From positions 28,794-92,793 of the forward strand of contig BCLD01000004.1 in NCBI GenBank assembly GCA_001600875.1: 64,000 nucleotides of DNA, given 5' to 3'. This document shows positions 11,589-24,329 of this stretch, piece by piece; position 1 is the stretch's first letter; every line of letters begins with the position of its first letter. The notes beneath the pieces were generated by a model. That model did not search any database and had not been told where the DNA came from. It saw nothing but the letters and a program-made list of their open reading frames with translations. Source of the stretch: Solicoccozyma terricola. Its lineage: Eukaryota > Basidiomycota > Tremellomycetes > Filobasidiales > Piskurozymaceae. A program made the position numbers and the translations under genes.

Positions 11589-12951
11589 TCATCTCCGCTT
11601 GTCCGCCCATCTGCCATCCGGCCGTCGTCCACCCCGCTCTCTCTCTCTGTCTCTCTCCCTCTCCCTCTCCCTCTCCCTGTCTCTGTCCCGGTCCCGGTCG
11701 GTGCGCGACGACCCCGTGAAGGCGATGCTGGACCGAAGACCAGCTGTCTGCGATGCAGTCACCGCCGCAGCTGCAGACTTTTGTAATTCCGCTGGCGGGA
11801 GCACACCCAAAAAGCCTGTCAGGCGCGGACCACCCATCCAACGCATCGAATACGCAATTCCCACACCACTCACCAACCGCTGCCTTGCCCCAACTCGGCA
11901 CCCTCTCCTCCAACCCTCTCCGTGTCAGCCACCCTCCACCAGGAAACGACGAGCCTCTTTCGTCGATATCCACGAATTCCACCTGGCCACACGCGGTCTC
12001 AGTCGAGGTTTTCGCCCCCATCGGCCCCTCTTCCTCACTCACCAGTTTCGCATAGATGTGCGGATTTGCAAATGCCGTCGAAGACAGCAACGTCGTGTTG
12101 ATATGCATCCCGCGATCCTGCTTCATCTCGAGGAAACTCGCCACCTTGGCCTGTATGCGAACCAGTCAGCCCCCTGCCTGCCTGCATGGGAGAACACGCC
12201 TCGGTCTGACCGTGATCGCTTCGTCCGGCTGTTCCTCAGTCAACGGCGGTATCCCCCAGTCCACCTTTCCATCAATAGCCCTCGGCATCGTTGCCCGTCT
12301 GAATATCTCATCATCCGTCAACCCATCCGAGCTCGCGTCTCCCTTTCCATTCTCAGGTGGGGTATTCGCAACATTCACAGGTGACCGCGGCGAGGTCCGT
12401 CCTCGATCAGAGTGATTTCCATCAGAGGACAACTTGGACGACGATGCGACAGGTTGTTCGGAGCGGGAACCAGTCGGCGAGGAGAGGTAAGGCCGAGTGT
12501 TCAGGCGGATGCCGACAAGATGCTTCCTGGTTGCTGCTTTGCCCGAGGCAATGGCGATAGCAGGTGATCTCAGTCGCTGATCTGCGAGAGTAGACAAACA
12601 CGTCAAAACGCCTAGCATCTGTCGATTATATCTCACCACCAACCTTCTGAATTCCGTATCGTCATCTCCGCATTCTGTCCCTGGAAATACACCATTCGGG
12701 AGCACGAAGCAGGGGATGCAAGAGGGAGCAGATATATTTCCTTATCATCCAGTGTTCCATCTTTTATATATCCAGTGCCGGCCAAGTGATCTGAAAAGGT
12801 AGACATACATTGGTAGAAGGACCTGCGACCGGTCTAGACGAGACATGTTCATCTTCAGAGTCGTCCGAATACGAAACGAGGCCTGGGACGTTGTTCGCGT
12901 CAGTTGCTATGTAAAGGGGGGCCCTGCAAGACAGTCAAGCTTACCCTGCAT
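11589..12951 (-). CDS. HCNGP/SAP30-binding-protein-like regulator
   Basis: Nuclear protein of the HCNGP (SAP30BP) family, linked in other organisms to transcriptional repression and splicing. A tiny first exon, ATG CAG G at 12951, splices to give MQGLVSYSDDSEDEHVSS, the usual acidic N-terminus. The middle is disordered and Ser/Pro-rich. The family core follows: KVDWGIPPLTEEQPDE, KVAKFLEMKQDRGMHINTTL, FANPHIYAKLV, then VEFVDIDERGSSFPGGGW. The last exon, AELQKSAAAAVTASQ, leads into a basic-acidic tail of alternating Arg-Asp and Arg-Glu and ends at TGA 11589-11591. The tail is encoded by a CT/GA microsatellite whose length may vary among strains. Exon joins in the middle third are approximate. 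Confidence 0.83.
11638..11700. repeat. CT/GA-rich microsatellite coding for an RD/RE repeat
   Basis: Imperfect (ctctcc)n/(ccctct)n tract. Read on the minus strand it encodes alternating Arg-Asp and Arg-Glu near the HCNGP C-terminus, so contractions by multiples of three would be tolerated. Confidence 0.85.
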
Positions 12952-13273
12952 CACTAACGCCTGCAAAAGAGCACAGTGGAGGTGACTTGGGATGATACGT
13001 TGTAGTGGAAATAAATGTACAAGCAAAATGGCCATCGAAGGTGGTTGAAAGGCCCAGCTCTGTTGATCCGTTGATTAAGTAATCACGTGACCGCCGAAGG
13101 ACTTGCATGTCAGGTCACAGAGAAAAACAATTGTTCATAGAGAGAGACACTACAAGTGGTTCGTGGATGACATAGAGTAGAGATACTAGTTCTGGGAGAG
13201 AGATCCGATGTCCGCATCCTCATTCCAGGGACGGAGTTGATCTTTGCGATTCTGTGCCACGACCCCGACCGTA
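12952..13273. other. Intergenic region upstream of HCNGP (322 bp)
   Basis: No open frame with motifs. It holds the HCNGP promoter and the 3' end of the DUF7598 gene. Confidence 0.45.
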
Positions 13274-14558
13274 TCAGCGTTCGTCCGCGCCTTCAAGCAC
13301 TCGCGCGCCGGCCATTCTCGACTCACGACCCAACGCCTCCCTCTTCACCCTAACATAGACATGTCCCGCACTCGCACCTCCAAATACGACACTGGGAAGA
13401 GCGGCTGATGATGGGACAGTGATCGGTGATGGGACGGTCATTGGTGATGGAGCGACCCTCGGTCCCTTAACCTTCGGCTCCCTGGCCTCCCTCGCCTCCA
13501 CGGAAGACGGCCTGGTCATCTGAGGGGAGGGGATGAGGGTTTCGCTACTAGATGTGGACGATCGTTGCAGGCGGGACGACTTGCGGTCGAATACCTCGGG
13601 TGAGAACTGCTTCTCGCCGTCGTTGGTGGGGAGCGAGGGAGGAGGGACAGAGGTCGTTCTGTACCTCAAGAATGTCAACGATGCGACCACTACAACGTAT
13701 CGTGGCGCGGAATGACTCACTCTCCCGGAAGCTTTCCCCACTTGAAAACCAGTCGTCTCGACTTGGCAGACGTGCGGAAGCCGATTCCCTATCGTCGTTT
13801 TACCCATCAGCGCGAATTGAGAAGCTACGAAGATCGTTCACCCGCATCCCCGCTACTCACCGCCACAGTATTCAAACCCCCCACAATAACCAACAGCCAC
13901 GCAGCGATCTGCTCAAACTTGTCGACATACTTTGACAGCACCCCGCAGCCGATGATGACCTGCACGACACCCAAGAAACCCAGGCCGTGGATATCAGAGA
14001 GGATGGCGAGGTGCGATTCAAACACTTTTTGTATGAAAGCGACTGGTAAAGAGAGCTCCGAGAGGATGAGAACGAGGGATTGCAAGATGACAAAGACTCG
14101 ATTAGAGATCGACCAGAACTCGCCGCCAGCCTGGGTGGGTACGGCTGCGCGGGGTAGTTGGTGTCAGTATGCACATACTGCCTTTGACTTCAAAGTCCGC
14201 TCACAGCTGTACTGATAGTAGTCGCATTCCCAATCTTCACTGCTCGGCTTATTAGCCTTGTTATCAGCTTGAATGGCCTTGACGTCGCTGAGGCGCCCGG
14301 GTGATCAGCGGCACTCTCTCTGCCTGCCCTGCCGGACATATGCTCCACTCACCTAACACACGCCAAAACTTGACTGGCAACGACCAACGACAAAGCCACC
14401 AAGCTGAGCATCCTAAGTGCATTCAAGGCAACCCATAGCAACGTCGACTTCTTGGGCATTGTTTTCGAGGTGGACGAGTATGGTTTCTCCGCGACGACGA
14501 CGATGGGCGGTACGGGTGGTTGGTACGGGTTGCCATAGTAGCCCGTTTTGGTGGACAT
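13274..14558 (-). CDS. DUF7598-like four-helix membrane protein
   Basis: Matches the basidiomycete family now called DUF7598; function unknown. After a Pro-rich N-terminus (GNPYQPPVPPIVVVAEK), helix 1 is STLLWVALNALRMLSLVAL running into VVASQVLACVR. A soluble loop ends in SSEDWECDYYQYS. Helix 2 is VFVILQSLVLILSELSLP, helix 3 IHGLGFLGVVQVIIGCGVLS and helix 4 IAAWLLVIVGGLNTVAV. A basic segment, GIGFRTSAKSRRLVF, then leads into a long Ser/Pro-rich cytosolic tail ending at TGA 13274-13276. The loss-then-regain of frame between 13690 and 13860 is explained by two short introns with GTGAGT donors. Confidence 0.72.
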
Positions 14559-15029
14559 GTTGTGGAGAGATTAAGAACAGTGTCCTGCTCAACGAAGTTA
14601 CCAGTGAAGTTGGAAGTGTGAATGGAATATTGGAGATGATCGTCGAGCGTCGAGGGGGCTGACCAGCAGCTTGTGGAATATGCGAATTCGAGGATCCAAA
14701 TGAATGAGTGTGTTCGACGAGTCTGAGACGTGTGTTGGATGCAAAAAGTGGTCCCCCATCCAGAGGGATGTGAAAACGGACAGCTTTTCTTCTTTAAATA
14801 CAGGGAAAGAGAGCAGGGAAAGAGCAGGGCAAGAGCAGTCAGCAGGAGACCCTTGTTCCATGGTGGATCCTATCCTGTCATGCCTGTGACTCGAAACACC
14901 ATTGTACACGGCGCCATGTTGTTTTGCTACATGTTTCACATTTTCAGCGTGGTTAGTAACCAACGGAACGAGCGGCGACCAGCAGCGAGTCTCGCTCGCT
15001 CCAAGAACATGGAACCTGGAACCGCAACT
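14559..15029. other. Intergenic region (471 bp), no gene seen
   Basis: Lies between the DUF7598 start and the Dph2 stop. No supported frame on either strand; contains the DUF7598 promoter. Confidence 0.45.
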
Positions 15030-17233
15030 TCATTGCTCTCTATGCCTCTCCTCTTCTCCGTATCCTCTCGCTATACCCGCCCGTCCATCCTCCAACATAG
15101 AAGGCTCAAACGCCACCACACCATCCTCACCCGCAGCATAGCCCTCCGAAGGATCCAGTCCCTGGTATGAGCGAGTCGCGAGGTGGTCCGCTGGAAACTT
15201 GAAGTGTTAGCAGCTCGGACTCTCCGTGAAACCGCTCAAAAACTCACCGGCAGCACCAACACCCCGTGAAGCTTTGACAACCGCTTGTTCGGCATCTCGA
15301 CGCACCATGGTACCATCAGCTTGAACCTGCTGGACCTTCTCGTGTGCTTGTTCACTAATGCCGACGGATGGAACGAGCCTAGCTGAATGGTATTGCCCCG
15401 ATATGAGAGAGAAGACTGGTTGATCTACGTCGTCGGCCGAGTTCTCCGCTTCCGCTGCATCTGCTGTCGACTCGAACGTCGATGTCGTGGTCCCAAGCTC
15501 TGTAATTTCTGATCAGTTGTAAGCCTACAACGCACACACGCCTCGCTCACCTCCCAACACCCTATCAAAATCCAGCGTCCAATCCTCCTCCTTCCAACGC
15601 GAGACTCCTTGTTCGCCGTCGAGAGCCAGTAGCAGCTCGTACGGCGTGATAATAGGTCGGTAGTAGTCCTACAGGCATTTACGGTCAGACAATGTTACAC
15701 GACAATGCGAAACCACTCACCTTGCCGTCCACCAACCCACCCTCCCGACATCCAATCATCACCCAGCATTCCACGACTTCGAAATTTCCTAGCTTTGCTG
15801 GATTGAGTCTCCCGACCGAGATGGTGTAGCTTTTCCGTCGCCTCGCCTTGAGTAAATCCCTCAAACGCTTTAGCAGATGTTGGGAAGACGCCAATCCGAC
15901 ATTGTTGACGAGGAGACCGAAAACGGAGGATTGGATTGCACGATGAAGGGTAAAGAATCGACGCCGCAGTAGGAGAGGTGTCCGCGTATGTAAGGCGTTT
16001 GTAGACAGCGACGACGGATCATATTGATAGATCTGCGACCGACCAGCGTTCAACAACCGACGAACTGACAACCCATCAGCAAACTCACCTCATTACCAGC
16101 ATTCTCCATCATCATATTGACCATTCCTCTCGTTTCCTCGCCAATGTAGAAAATGATGCAGTCGCGGATGGAGAGGCCAGCGGCAAGTCGATAATCGCGC
16201 AGAGAGGGTGGTGGCGAGTTGGAATCCAATTCATCGATTTGAGAAGGTGTTGGTTCTGAAGGTCTTGATACCGACGATACCGACGGTGTCTCTTGTCGCT
16301 TAGATGCACACGATTGTCCACTTGAGCAACAACCGGTCGTCGTCTCTGCCCCATCGACTCGTCCGCAGCATTCTGCTGAACCGCATCCCGCATCTACTCT
16401 CATCTGATCCGTCCGAAGAGAAGTCGAACGATGCGAAGCTTGCGCGTTGATACGAGAGATAGTCACACTGAGATGAGGTATAGCAGTCGCTTTCTGCTTG
16501 AAGACTTTCGCGATGTCATCTGGTGACATGCGTGGATGCATCAGCTTTACACCAGAGCTGAGCAAGCAGTACCCGTACCCCGCTCACCTGCCATCCAGTC
16601 ATATCCAACATCCAACACCACAAGCACGTTCACCTCCTTCTCTTTGCCTTTTGCACTGATACTTGGCATAGCTACATCGAACAGTGCCTCCGCAGAAGCT
16701 TCGACGTCGAAAGATCGCTTGGGGAAGACGTAGCGGACTGGGATGGAGTCGGTTCTAGTGCTGGATGTTAGTAAGTCATCAAACATCCGACCCTGCAATA
16801 CTCACGGTGTCAAGCAGGCATGGCCATAGTGTACAAGGAAATCTGCCGGGAGATGGGAGCACGATAGTATGTCAGGACAGCATCTGGTGGAATGGGGAGT
16901 CACGTCAGATTGGATGGATGCCTTCGAGGCGCTGCCCACTTGCACTCACGACCCATAAGTGCTATCCCCCAAGACAAAGCACTGAACATCTTCCGCCGAA
17001 CCACCCTCTCTCAACCCCTTCATCAACGCTCTATACACCAGCACACTCTCCCCCAAGAGCTCGTCGGGGAACTGGAGCGCTATCGTGCGATACCCGTGGG
17101 TAAGAATGTCGTCCACCGTCGACTCGATCTCATACCGCTCGGTCAGAGGCAGCGCCGAGTTGGAAGACGAGCTGGATTCGATTTCCACAGACTGCTCGAT
17201 GGCATGAAGCGCTGGGGTGGAGAATTCGGGCAT
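15030..17233 (-). CDS. DPH2: Diphthamide biosynthesis protein 2
   Basis: Subunit of the Dph1-Dph2 radical enzyme that transfers the 3-amino-3-carboxypropyl group from SAM to eEF2 histidine, the first step of diphthamide formation in the cytosol. The N-terminal exon gives YRTIALQFPDELLGESVLVY and ends in FVLGDSTYGS. The next exon carries CCPDILSCSHLPADFLVHYG with the family Cys and the HYGHACL motif. Later exons give IFYIGEETRGMVNMMM, VFGLLVNNVGLASSQHLLKR, GNFEVVECWVMIGCREGGLV with the second conserved Cys, then DYYRPIITPYELLLAL. The C-terminal signature RSYQGLDPSEGY leads to TGA 15030-15032. A Cys-rich insert (GCGSAECCGRVD, about 16330-16385) sits in the middle domain; such inserts vary between species. 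Confidence 0.9.
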
Positions 17234-17579
17234 GCTGACTGGTGTGTATCCGCTGCAAGGTTGACGATGTCGATGAGGATGGCTATGGCTAAGTTAATTT
17301 TTCAACTGTCGCTTACGAATTGTAAACAACGCCCCGAGTCGAGTGTTAGTTGCCATCCTGTTCTCCATCTGCGCATCGTCTGAGCCATCAATCCAGCTCA
17401 TGGTCAAGATGGCGTATTGCAATGCGCTGGACAGTCTTACTACGATCATTGGATGTACTAAAAGGTCGCGAGAAAACATCTCAAGATCCCGAGGAGGGTC
17501 GCGATCTACTGCTGAAGTAGAACAATGCCATAAATAATTCCATGCAACAAACCCCATCTATCACCATTCCACCTCCCCT
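17234..17579. other. Dph2 upstream region (346 bp)
   Basis: Between the Dph2 start and the Rce1 stop. The minus-strand frame here (17294-17557) has no family motif and is probably chance. Confidence 0.4.
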
Positions 17580-18978
17580 TCACAGAGATCGCACACCCCA
17601 CACAAACCCAGCGATACCGAGCATGTAAGCCAGAAGAATGCCTGTAGCGGAGGCAAGAGCGTCAGCGACATCTTCACCTATTCCAGAAGTCCCCTCCCAC
17701 TCACGAGATCTCTGTCTTGGATACGATGCGATGGTTGGTAAGGGATTCGGCAGTCCCATAATATTGCAGAAGATGTGAGATGCAATGGGTGGAAAGATGG
17801 AATCTGGACCGACCTCAAAGAGTTAATAAATCTAATTCGAAGCAAACCGACGCACTCACTCGTTTTTACAAACAAGAACGCCGCAAACCAACCAAACAAG
17901 GTGGTATACGTGAATTGGAACACTGAGAAGACGTCAGAATGTGTAGTATCCGGCTTGAGGTGTGCAAGGAACAAACTCACGAGATGCCACAAAGGCTTGA
18001 ATTGCAGCTGGAAATGTTTGACCACCTTTGATAAACATTTCGACTGCGTGGTGTGCATGTGCTGATGTAGGGGATTGGAAACAGGAACGGGGGTCAGATG
18101 GTCGACAAGCTTACAAGGATACCCGAGGCTCGGCCCTCTCGACACTCACCTACTCCAAACCACATCGGTGTCCCAAACACCAACCACTTCCAACCTTCGC
18201 CACTCAACGAATAGACGGCGATGATGCAAGATCTGAACACGAGCTCCTCAGATATTGGACCCTGCAGCGACAACTACTGATCAGTTGACGTCGGACACCC
18301 CCTTCAGGAACGGATTACGACGACTGACCACAATGTAATTCCTAACCTCCATCAAGCTCAATTTCCCATTTCCGGTCCCCAACCACCCAAAACCTCGTCC
18401 ATGGGATTGACACATCAACTCGTGGTCCAGATAAGCAGTGTACAGAGGCCCGGCAAAGAGTGCGGGAGCGAGAATGAACGGGAAGGCCGAGTATGGAAGG
18501 GTAACGCCGAGGTGGGATTTGGTGAGGAGGAGTTGGGATAGAAAGGGCGTTGACTGGCATGTATTGTGCTTGTCAGCCACGCAAGGAATGTCTTGAAAGA
18601 TAGTAGACCCACCATCCGACCTTCGCCTAACCCTGCACGAATTACACCCCATACGCCCACCCAGCTAACAATAGTACTGCCCGTGACAGCCTTTATCCTA
18701 GCTTTGATCGTGTCAGGATGATCTCTTGTACCGGGTGCAGGGGACGGCGAGCGTGATGGTACCCTGTCCCGTAACTCCAAGACAGGAGACCCGGACATGG
18801 GCTCGATAGACGTGGTCATGTCGTCCACGGCCGACTTGAAGACGTCATTTGGCGAGGACGAGGAGCGACGAGAGGGAGGCGGTGAAGGAGCCAGTTTGGA
18901 GAGGTAGAGCGAGCCGACATAGGACAAGGTGAGCGCTAGTGCGGCTAGGTGGGCCTGCGTGGTGGTGAGGATGGCCAT
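17580..18978 (-). CDS. RCE1: CAAX prenyl protease 2 (Rce1, CPBP family)
   Basis: ER-membrane glutamyl protease that removes the -aaX tripeptide from prenylated proteins such as Ras and a-type mating pheromones. The N-terminal helix is AALALTLSYVGSLYLSKL, followed by a Ser/Pro-rich loop. The core reads FILAPALFAGPLYTAYLDHE, then across an intron GPISEELVFRSCIIAVYSLS with the catalytic EExxxR motif. AHAHHAVEMFIKG supplies the second motif (HxxxE) and ASHIFCNIMGLPNP the third conserved His/Asn. The C-terminal helix GILLAYMLGIAGFVWG ends at TGA 17580-17582. All CPBP catalytic residues are present. There are at least six short introns. Confidence 0.9.
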
Positions 18979-19144
18979 GATGCTGTGCCGGACATGGGAC
19001 GACGGTGGTGAGGGTGGTGCGTACGGGGTGTAGGTATAGGAGGATGTTACAATGGGAAATGTTATGTTTAGCAGCCACGTGGTCGGGTCACGTGATCACC
19101 GAACGGGCAACCCCCCATACAACCATACAACCATACAACGTCCA

Positions 19145-21575
19145 TCAGTTCATGTCGAGCACCTCCAGTCGCGCACTTTGGGACGGGTTCATGCTCTCCT
19201 GTGACGCAGAGCGGGGTTTCAATAACCACGGTCGAGCGAGAGACGCAGCAGAAGCACACTCACCGAGATCGTCACAATCCTCGCGTCATCGATCATAATC
19301 CCATGACAGTGGCGACCCTTCGGATCCATCACACTGATATAAGGCATCTGAGACGGCATACGTCGTCAGATCATGGCCATACCAACGCCCAACCTGACAG
19401 TTCACCCACCTTGCTTCCCGACCTCACGCTCTCCTTGATGTGCTGATCCCCATTCGCATCGACGAAATCCTCCTCGATGTGGAGGAATATCCCATCGTCG
19501 TCGAGACCACCTACTGTGTGACGTCTGTAGCCATCCCCATCCACATAACGTGCTGGACCCGGCGTCTCTGATTCCGTGGCAGTGGTAGCCGGGTCACTAC
19601 CTGGCCATGCGCCAGGCAGCCGATCGTTTAGTAGCGCTTCAGCGATGTTGGAACCAGAGGGTGTCATTGCGGCTGACATCGCTTCCATTCCGTCTTCCTC
19701 GTATTCCCACTCCCTTTTCCTACGCAATATCTCCCTCTTTGCCTTTCTCGGATCGAAATCGGCCACCACAATATTCTTCTGCCCATTCTCGTCCTCGTCC
19801 TCGTCCTCGTACATCGTAACGTATCGATAGTGATAGACGAAACACACCCACCCCTGCTGCTCGTCGGTTGTGCGAAAGCGACAGAGCGGTGCGATGGAAG
19901 CGAAAGGTATTAGAGGCGGAAGGTACCTCTCGTCGCGCGATGCCACTCGCATATCCTGCGTGATCAACGACAGCAGCGTTTCTCGCAGGATCACCAGGGT
20001 ATAAAACGTTGGTTGTCCGGGGTTCACTGGATGACCATCCGCGCAGTCAAAAGTAATGACGATCGTTCCCGTTTCAGGCTGTGGGTAGAGCTGGAGAGGG
20101 TTCTCATGAGGGAAGAACGCCCGAGGTGGTGGATCAGCGCGAAGGCCTGGAGGGAGATAATATGTCAAGTCATATCACAAATGCCCTTGTCGTTGCCACG
20201 CACCGACATCACAAATCAGTCGGAATGCAGGCAATGCCAGTCTCAGAAGCAACCGACAAACATGTGTTGGTTGTCTCAACGCTGCTGGTGTAGCTTCCGT
20301 CGTCTTCTCTTTGACCGAGACAATCGGCTCAAATGAATAGAAATTGAGTGTGCTGACGAGTTCGCCACCCGCCAAATCCGGCGCGGAGGTGTACGTTGCA
20401 GCACAGAACATATCACTGGAGAGCAGGAGGAAATCTTCGAGAGTTTGCAAGCCTGTCTCCCGAGTGGCGTTCGAGGTTCTCGATGTTTCGGTCTGTTCGG
20501 GAGAATCATGTCAGTGGCCCGCAGACACCACACCCAATGGCAGGTCACCCACAAAGAGCAACTGTCCCGTCTTCCAATTCCAAGCCCTGACAACCGCCTC
20601 TGGAATCCTGAAATCACTTATTCTCGTCGCAAATACAAATAGATGATCGTCGCAAACCTGGAGAATGAGTGATATGATCCTTGTTGGCATTTCGAGGCAC
20701 GCTTCGATGCGGCCACCAGGTACCGCAGATGGATGAAGTTCGAATGTGGAGAGCGTCAGAAAATGGATGTGCAGTCTCCACGATGCTGTGTCGTCGTGTC
20801 GGACGTTGCTGTGTTGGCCGCGAAACACACGGTCTTAGCACTTTGCCAAGTCAATTCTGCTTCCCCCCACACACTCACACCATCTCCGCAGCGACGAACA
20901 AGTCTTGTCCTGGATCCATTGTGATATCTTTAACCTCGAACGGTGCAGCCCATCTCCTCTTCGTATACTCCTCTTTTGCGTCATCTTCGGTCGACTCTAT
21001 GACCTCGGGAGCGTTCTCTGTTTCCACTCGAGCAAGACTTCCACTCGCATACGGTACCTCGGTTTCGTCCAAGGTTTCCCACTCGCTACTCTGCGTAAAG
21101 TCGTATAGTGTTGTTCCGGATGGAAGCGGATGTAGGTTCCTAGTTACCGGCAGTCCATTCCCACGTAAGAGGACACCCTCTAAGTACTCGTATAGTCTAC
21201 CCTCGTCCGCTTCCAGATCTACGTTGTACGACCTTGATGGTGCGAGATTCCGGAAGCGAGTTTGACGTTCTCGGAGGGTGCTGAGAAGTGCCTTGGCGGA
21301 AGTGGACTTGCGGATTTTCAAAGGAGCTGACAGGCCTGCACCGAGGAGTTCAAAGTGTAGCAAGAGTACCGGACTCGTGGCAAGGAGGCTATTGATTGTT
21401 TTGCAGACCTGGGGGTGGGGGTGGGGGAAACGCGGAGGTGTGTTAGCCGATAGCTGGAATGACGGTTCCTGGAACACACCCTCTTGGAAATAGCTAGATC
21501 ATGAAGATCCAGCTGAAGGAACACGTCCTCGAGGATGTTCTCTGGCAGGAAGAGGAGGTTCTTTGCGAGATGCAT
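19145..21575 (-). CDS. F-box domain protein
   Basis: Probable substrate receptor of an SCF ubiquitin ligase. The first exon encodes the F-box LLFLPENILEDVFLQLDLHDL followed by AISKRVCKTINSLL across an intron. The rest resembles fungal F-box proteins with a beta-rich C-terminal half: ITMDPGQDLFVAAEMV, CDDHLFVFATRISDFRIPEA, VRAWNWKTGQLLF, GIMIDDARIVTIS. The last short exon gives ESMNPSQSARLEVLDMN and the stop at 19145-19147. About eight exons. An acidic patch (YEDEDEDENGQ) lies near 19800. It shares a 135-bp divergent promoter with the URI-like gene. Substrate unknown. Confidence 0.78.
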
Positions 21576-21710
21576 AGTTGGTCTGTCGAGCGGTACTGGT
21601 GGTGAAGAGGGAAGGGGTGCGAATGAATCAAAGCCAGCCGAGTTTTGGATTCGCGCACCGCGGAATTGCAGTTATTAATAAAAGTTACCGGTGCCTGTCC
21701 TCCTACGACG

Positions 21711-24079
21711 ATGGATGCAACGTCAGGTTCACCTCCCTCCCATACCATGTCCGTCATGACGAGGGACAGCGACCTCATCAGCAGGCTCGTAGGCCTCAAT
21801 GAGCTGTACAAATCTCTGGTACTTCGAAGACGAGACGGCCGGACGGTTCGTATCCATCTCGGAGAAGATTGGTGGGCAGACATGGACACAGTGCAGGCGT
21901 TGGGATTCGTCGACCGAAGGCGAGCAGGTGAGGGAGTCCGTCCAGCTAGAATCCATACCACCCAGCAGGCTGACAAAGTGCAATCCAGATATACTGCGGT
22001 GGCTGAAACCAGATGTATTTTGGCCTGGAGCCGAATCCAGTCTGATACCGGCCGTCAGCACCACTTCCTCCGACATGATTAATGCCAGTCCAGAATCTTC
22101 TCCCAACAAATCCATCAACAAACCCATTCATACCATTCCAGATTCCCTTCACACCCTCTCCGATGTGATATCAGGCATGGTAGATCCTGGTACTGGTGGC
22201 GCGGAGGGTGTAGAGGTCACTCTGGACGGCAAGGTAGGTCACTGGTCGGTCGTTTCTGTGGTACAGCAAGTGTAAGGCCGACAAGCTACCTCACCTCTAG
22301 GTCCTCAATGAAGAGGGAGAACCATTCCTGGAGATAAGAGAACCGATAGCTGCCATTCCGACGACGTCAAACCCAGTCACGGTATCGAACTCTAACCCAT
22401 CGACATCCGAGGATGACGAATATTGGTCACCTGCAGCCGTGGAACGACGTCGGAAACTGCGTCAGCAGGTGTTGGCAAGTGACAGCGAAGATGAAGCAGT
22501 GGATGACTCTGAAGAGGATGGAAATAACGAACCCATAGCAACAAAGACAGCGCCACCCTTGCAAACACCGCCATCGTTTCCTTCAGAAGGCCCCACAATC
22601 ATCTCAACGGTTCCGGGACGTATGGTTCGTTCGACCATCATACAGCAGGATGGTCTACCAAATCCGATCCTCAAGGACGTCCTACCCCCATCCCGACCAG
22701 ATACGCCCAAGAAATCAGTATCGTTTGCACCAAAATCGGAGGTCTCGGACGGCGCTGGGTCCGTCAGCCAGGTAGTCACGAAGAAGGAAGATGTTCACAT
22801 TGAACCGACCAGAACAAACTCCTTTGCAGGTTTCAAGAGGGGTTTCTTGACGCCATCACCGGATGTTGTACCTACATCATCAAACGCTATGGTGCTGTCT
22901 TCCCGATCTCCGAACGCAGAACCGCCAGGCATTCCAGTGATCCAAGTGAATGGTGAACAGGTCCCATCTGCTTCAACAGCAGCGACCGCTTCGGCACCCA
23001 GACCTGCAAAGAAACAGAGTCTTTTCAGTCAACGGAAAGCCCAGGCAAGGGCGGCAAGTGAAGCTGCGTCAAAGCCTACCGTCGTCAAGCCACCAGCAAA
23101 GCCTCCGGCAATGCAGTCCGTAGTTCAAGAAAGGGTTCCAGAAAGGGTTCCAGAAGCACCTCAAATGACCAAATCTCCCTTGTCAGCAGCCACCTCCAAC
23201 GCAGGACCATCCTTGCCACCTACAAAGAAGAGGGAATCAGCATCTGACAAGGTATTCAAGGGTAGAGTCCTTGAGAAGGTACCGGCGGAAAAAATCACCG
23301 CCCGCGCCGTTGAATCAACTCCACGTACTCCCTCCAACGCCGCTGCCTCTGCCTCTCATGACGACGATTCCGACCAGGATATGTTGGAATATTCGGACAA
23401 CGAGGATGATGCATTTGACATGGACGATGCGATGTTGGCCCGGGAGGCGGCTTTGGAGTATCATACAAAGCGCGCGGAGATGGGGAGAAGGGGATTAGGT
23501 GGATGGACGGGAGGAGTCCGTGAAGATGGACAGGTTGAATGGGATCGAACAGTAAGCATTGGTCACGGGGTACCTGTACCTGTGGACGGGGTATCGAGTT
23601 GACCATCGTATCAGGCCACACAACGGCACGACCCAGATGACGACACGCATCACTCGGAAGTGGTCGGGTTCGGCGAGCGTGTGCTCCCTGCAGGCCTACT
23701 GGAGACCATGAATGGCTCCCCCGAGCAGGAATCTATTTCCTTGCCAACAGTAGTGCCCGCCGGCGCCTCCCTTGCATCTGCCATCCGCACTGGCAAACTA
23801 GAAGACGGGAAACTTGTGATACCGGCCGGAGATGATAGCGACGACTCCGAGGACGGTGATGAAAGCAACGTCGACGACACATTCGCTCGCGAGCGAAGAG
23901 AAGCCCGCGCTCGGCGGAAGGAGATGATACGGAGAATGCTCGCTGGCGATTGGCGCGATCTCGCTGCTCAAGAGGAGAAAGACAGGCTGGTAGATACGAT
24001 TTCGCCGGGGCCTATACCAGATCAGCTGCCCGCGATAGCAAGTACAGCGAGCAAGGCTGGCAATACCGCTCCACGATGA
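21711..24079 (+). CDS. Unconventional prefoldin RPB5 interactor-like protein (URI/Bud27, DUF3835)
   Basis: Prefoldin-like scaffold that in yeast links translation, TOR signalling and cytoplasmic assembly of RNA polymerases. The N-terminal exon has a short helical region (DLISRLVGLNELYKSLVLRR). After two introns comes VLNEEGEPFLEIREPIAAIP, close to the URI signature around the conserved NExGEPxxEI motif. A long disordered Ser/Pro-rich middle with acidic DSEDEAVDDSEEDGN follows. SQRKAQARAASEAA lies in the middle, and the last exons end in FARERREARARRKEMIRRML and TGA 24077-24079. Start chosen at 21711; an in-frame ATG at 21645 is also possible. The coiled-coil N-domain is shorter than typical prefoldins, so a first exon could have been missed. 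Confidence 0.68.
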
Positions 24080-24329
24080 GCATGACGAAGACGGTTGGAA
24101 GGCACACCGCGCATTTACCACAAACTCATTATATCCAGTACATCCATCCGCTTTACAATCTTCATGCCGTTGCGATATAATATCGTTCATTACAACCCGG
24201 TGCTTTGTCGTGGCAAGCATGGAGGTCGCCTTGTTTCCGCTTCAGAAACTTGCGGCTTGTGATGCTCCTACTTTATGTTTGGCAGCTGATCGCCGCATGT
24301 CGAAGCTTTTCCATCATCGACGCCCTTGC

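Noticed and set aside
11140..12384. Plus-strand open frame of 414 codons with a long Ser-Leu repeat
   Set aside because: It is antisense to HCNGP exons; the Ser-Leu run is the reverse reading of the Arg-Glu/Arg-Asp microsatellite, and no family motif is present.
13552..14215. Plus-strand frames opposite the DUF7598 gene
   Set aside because: Antisense to exons with clear membrane helices and matching splice sites; no motif.
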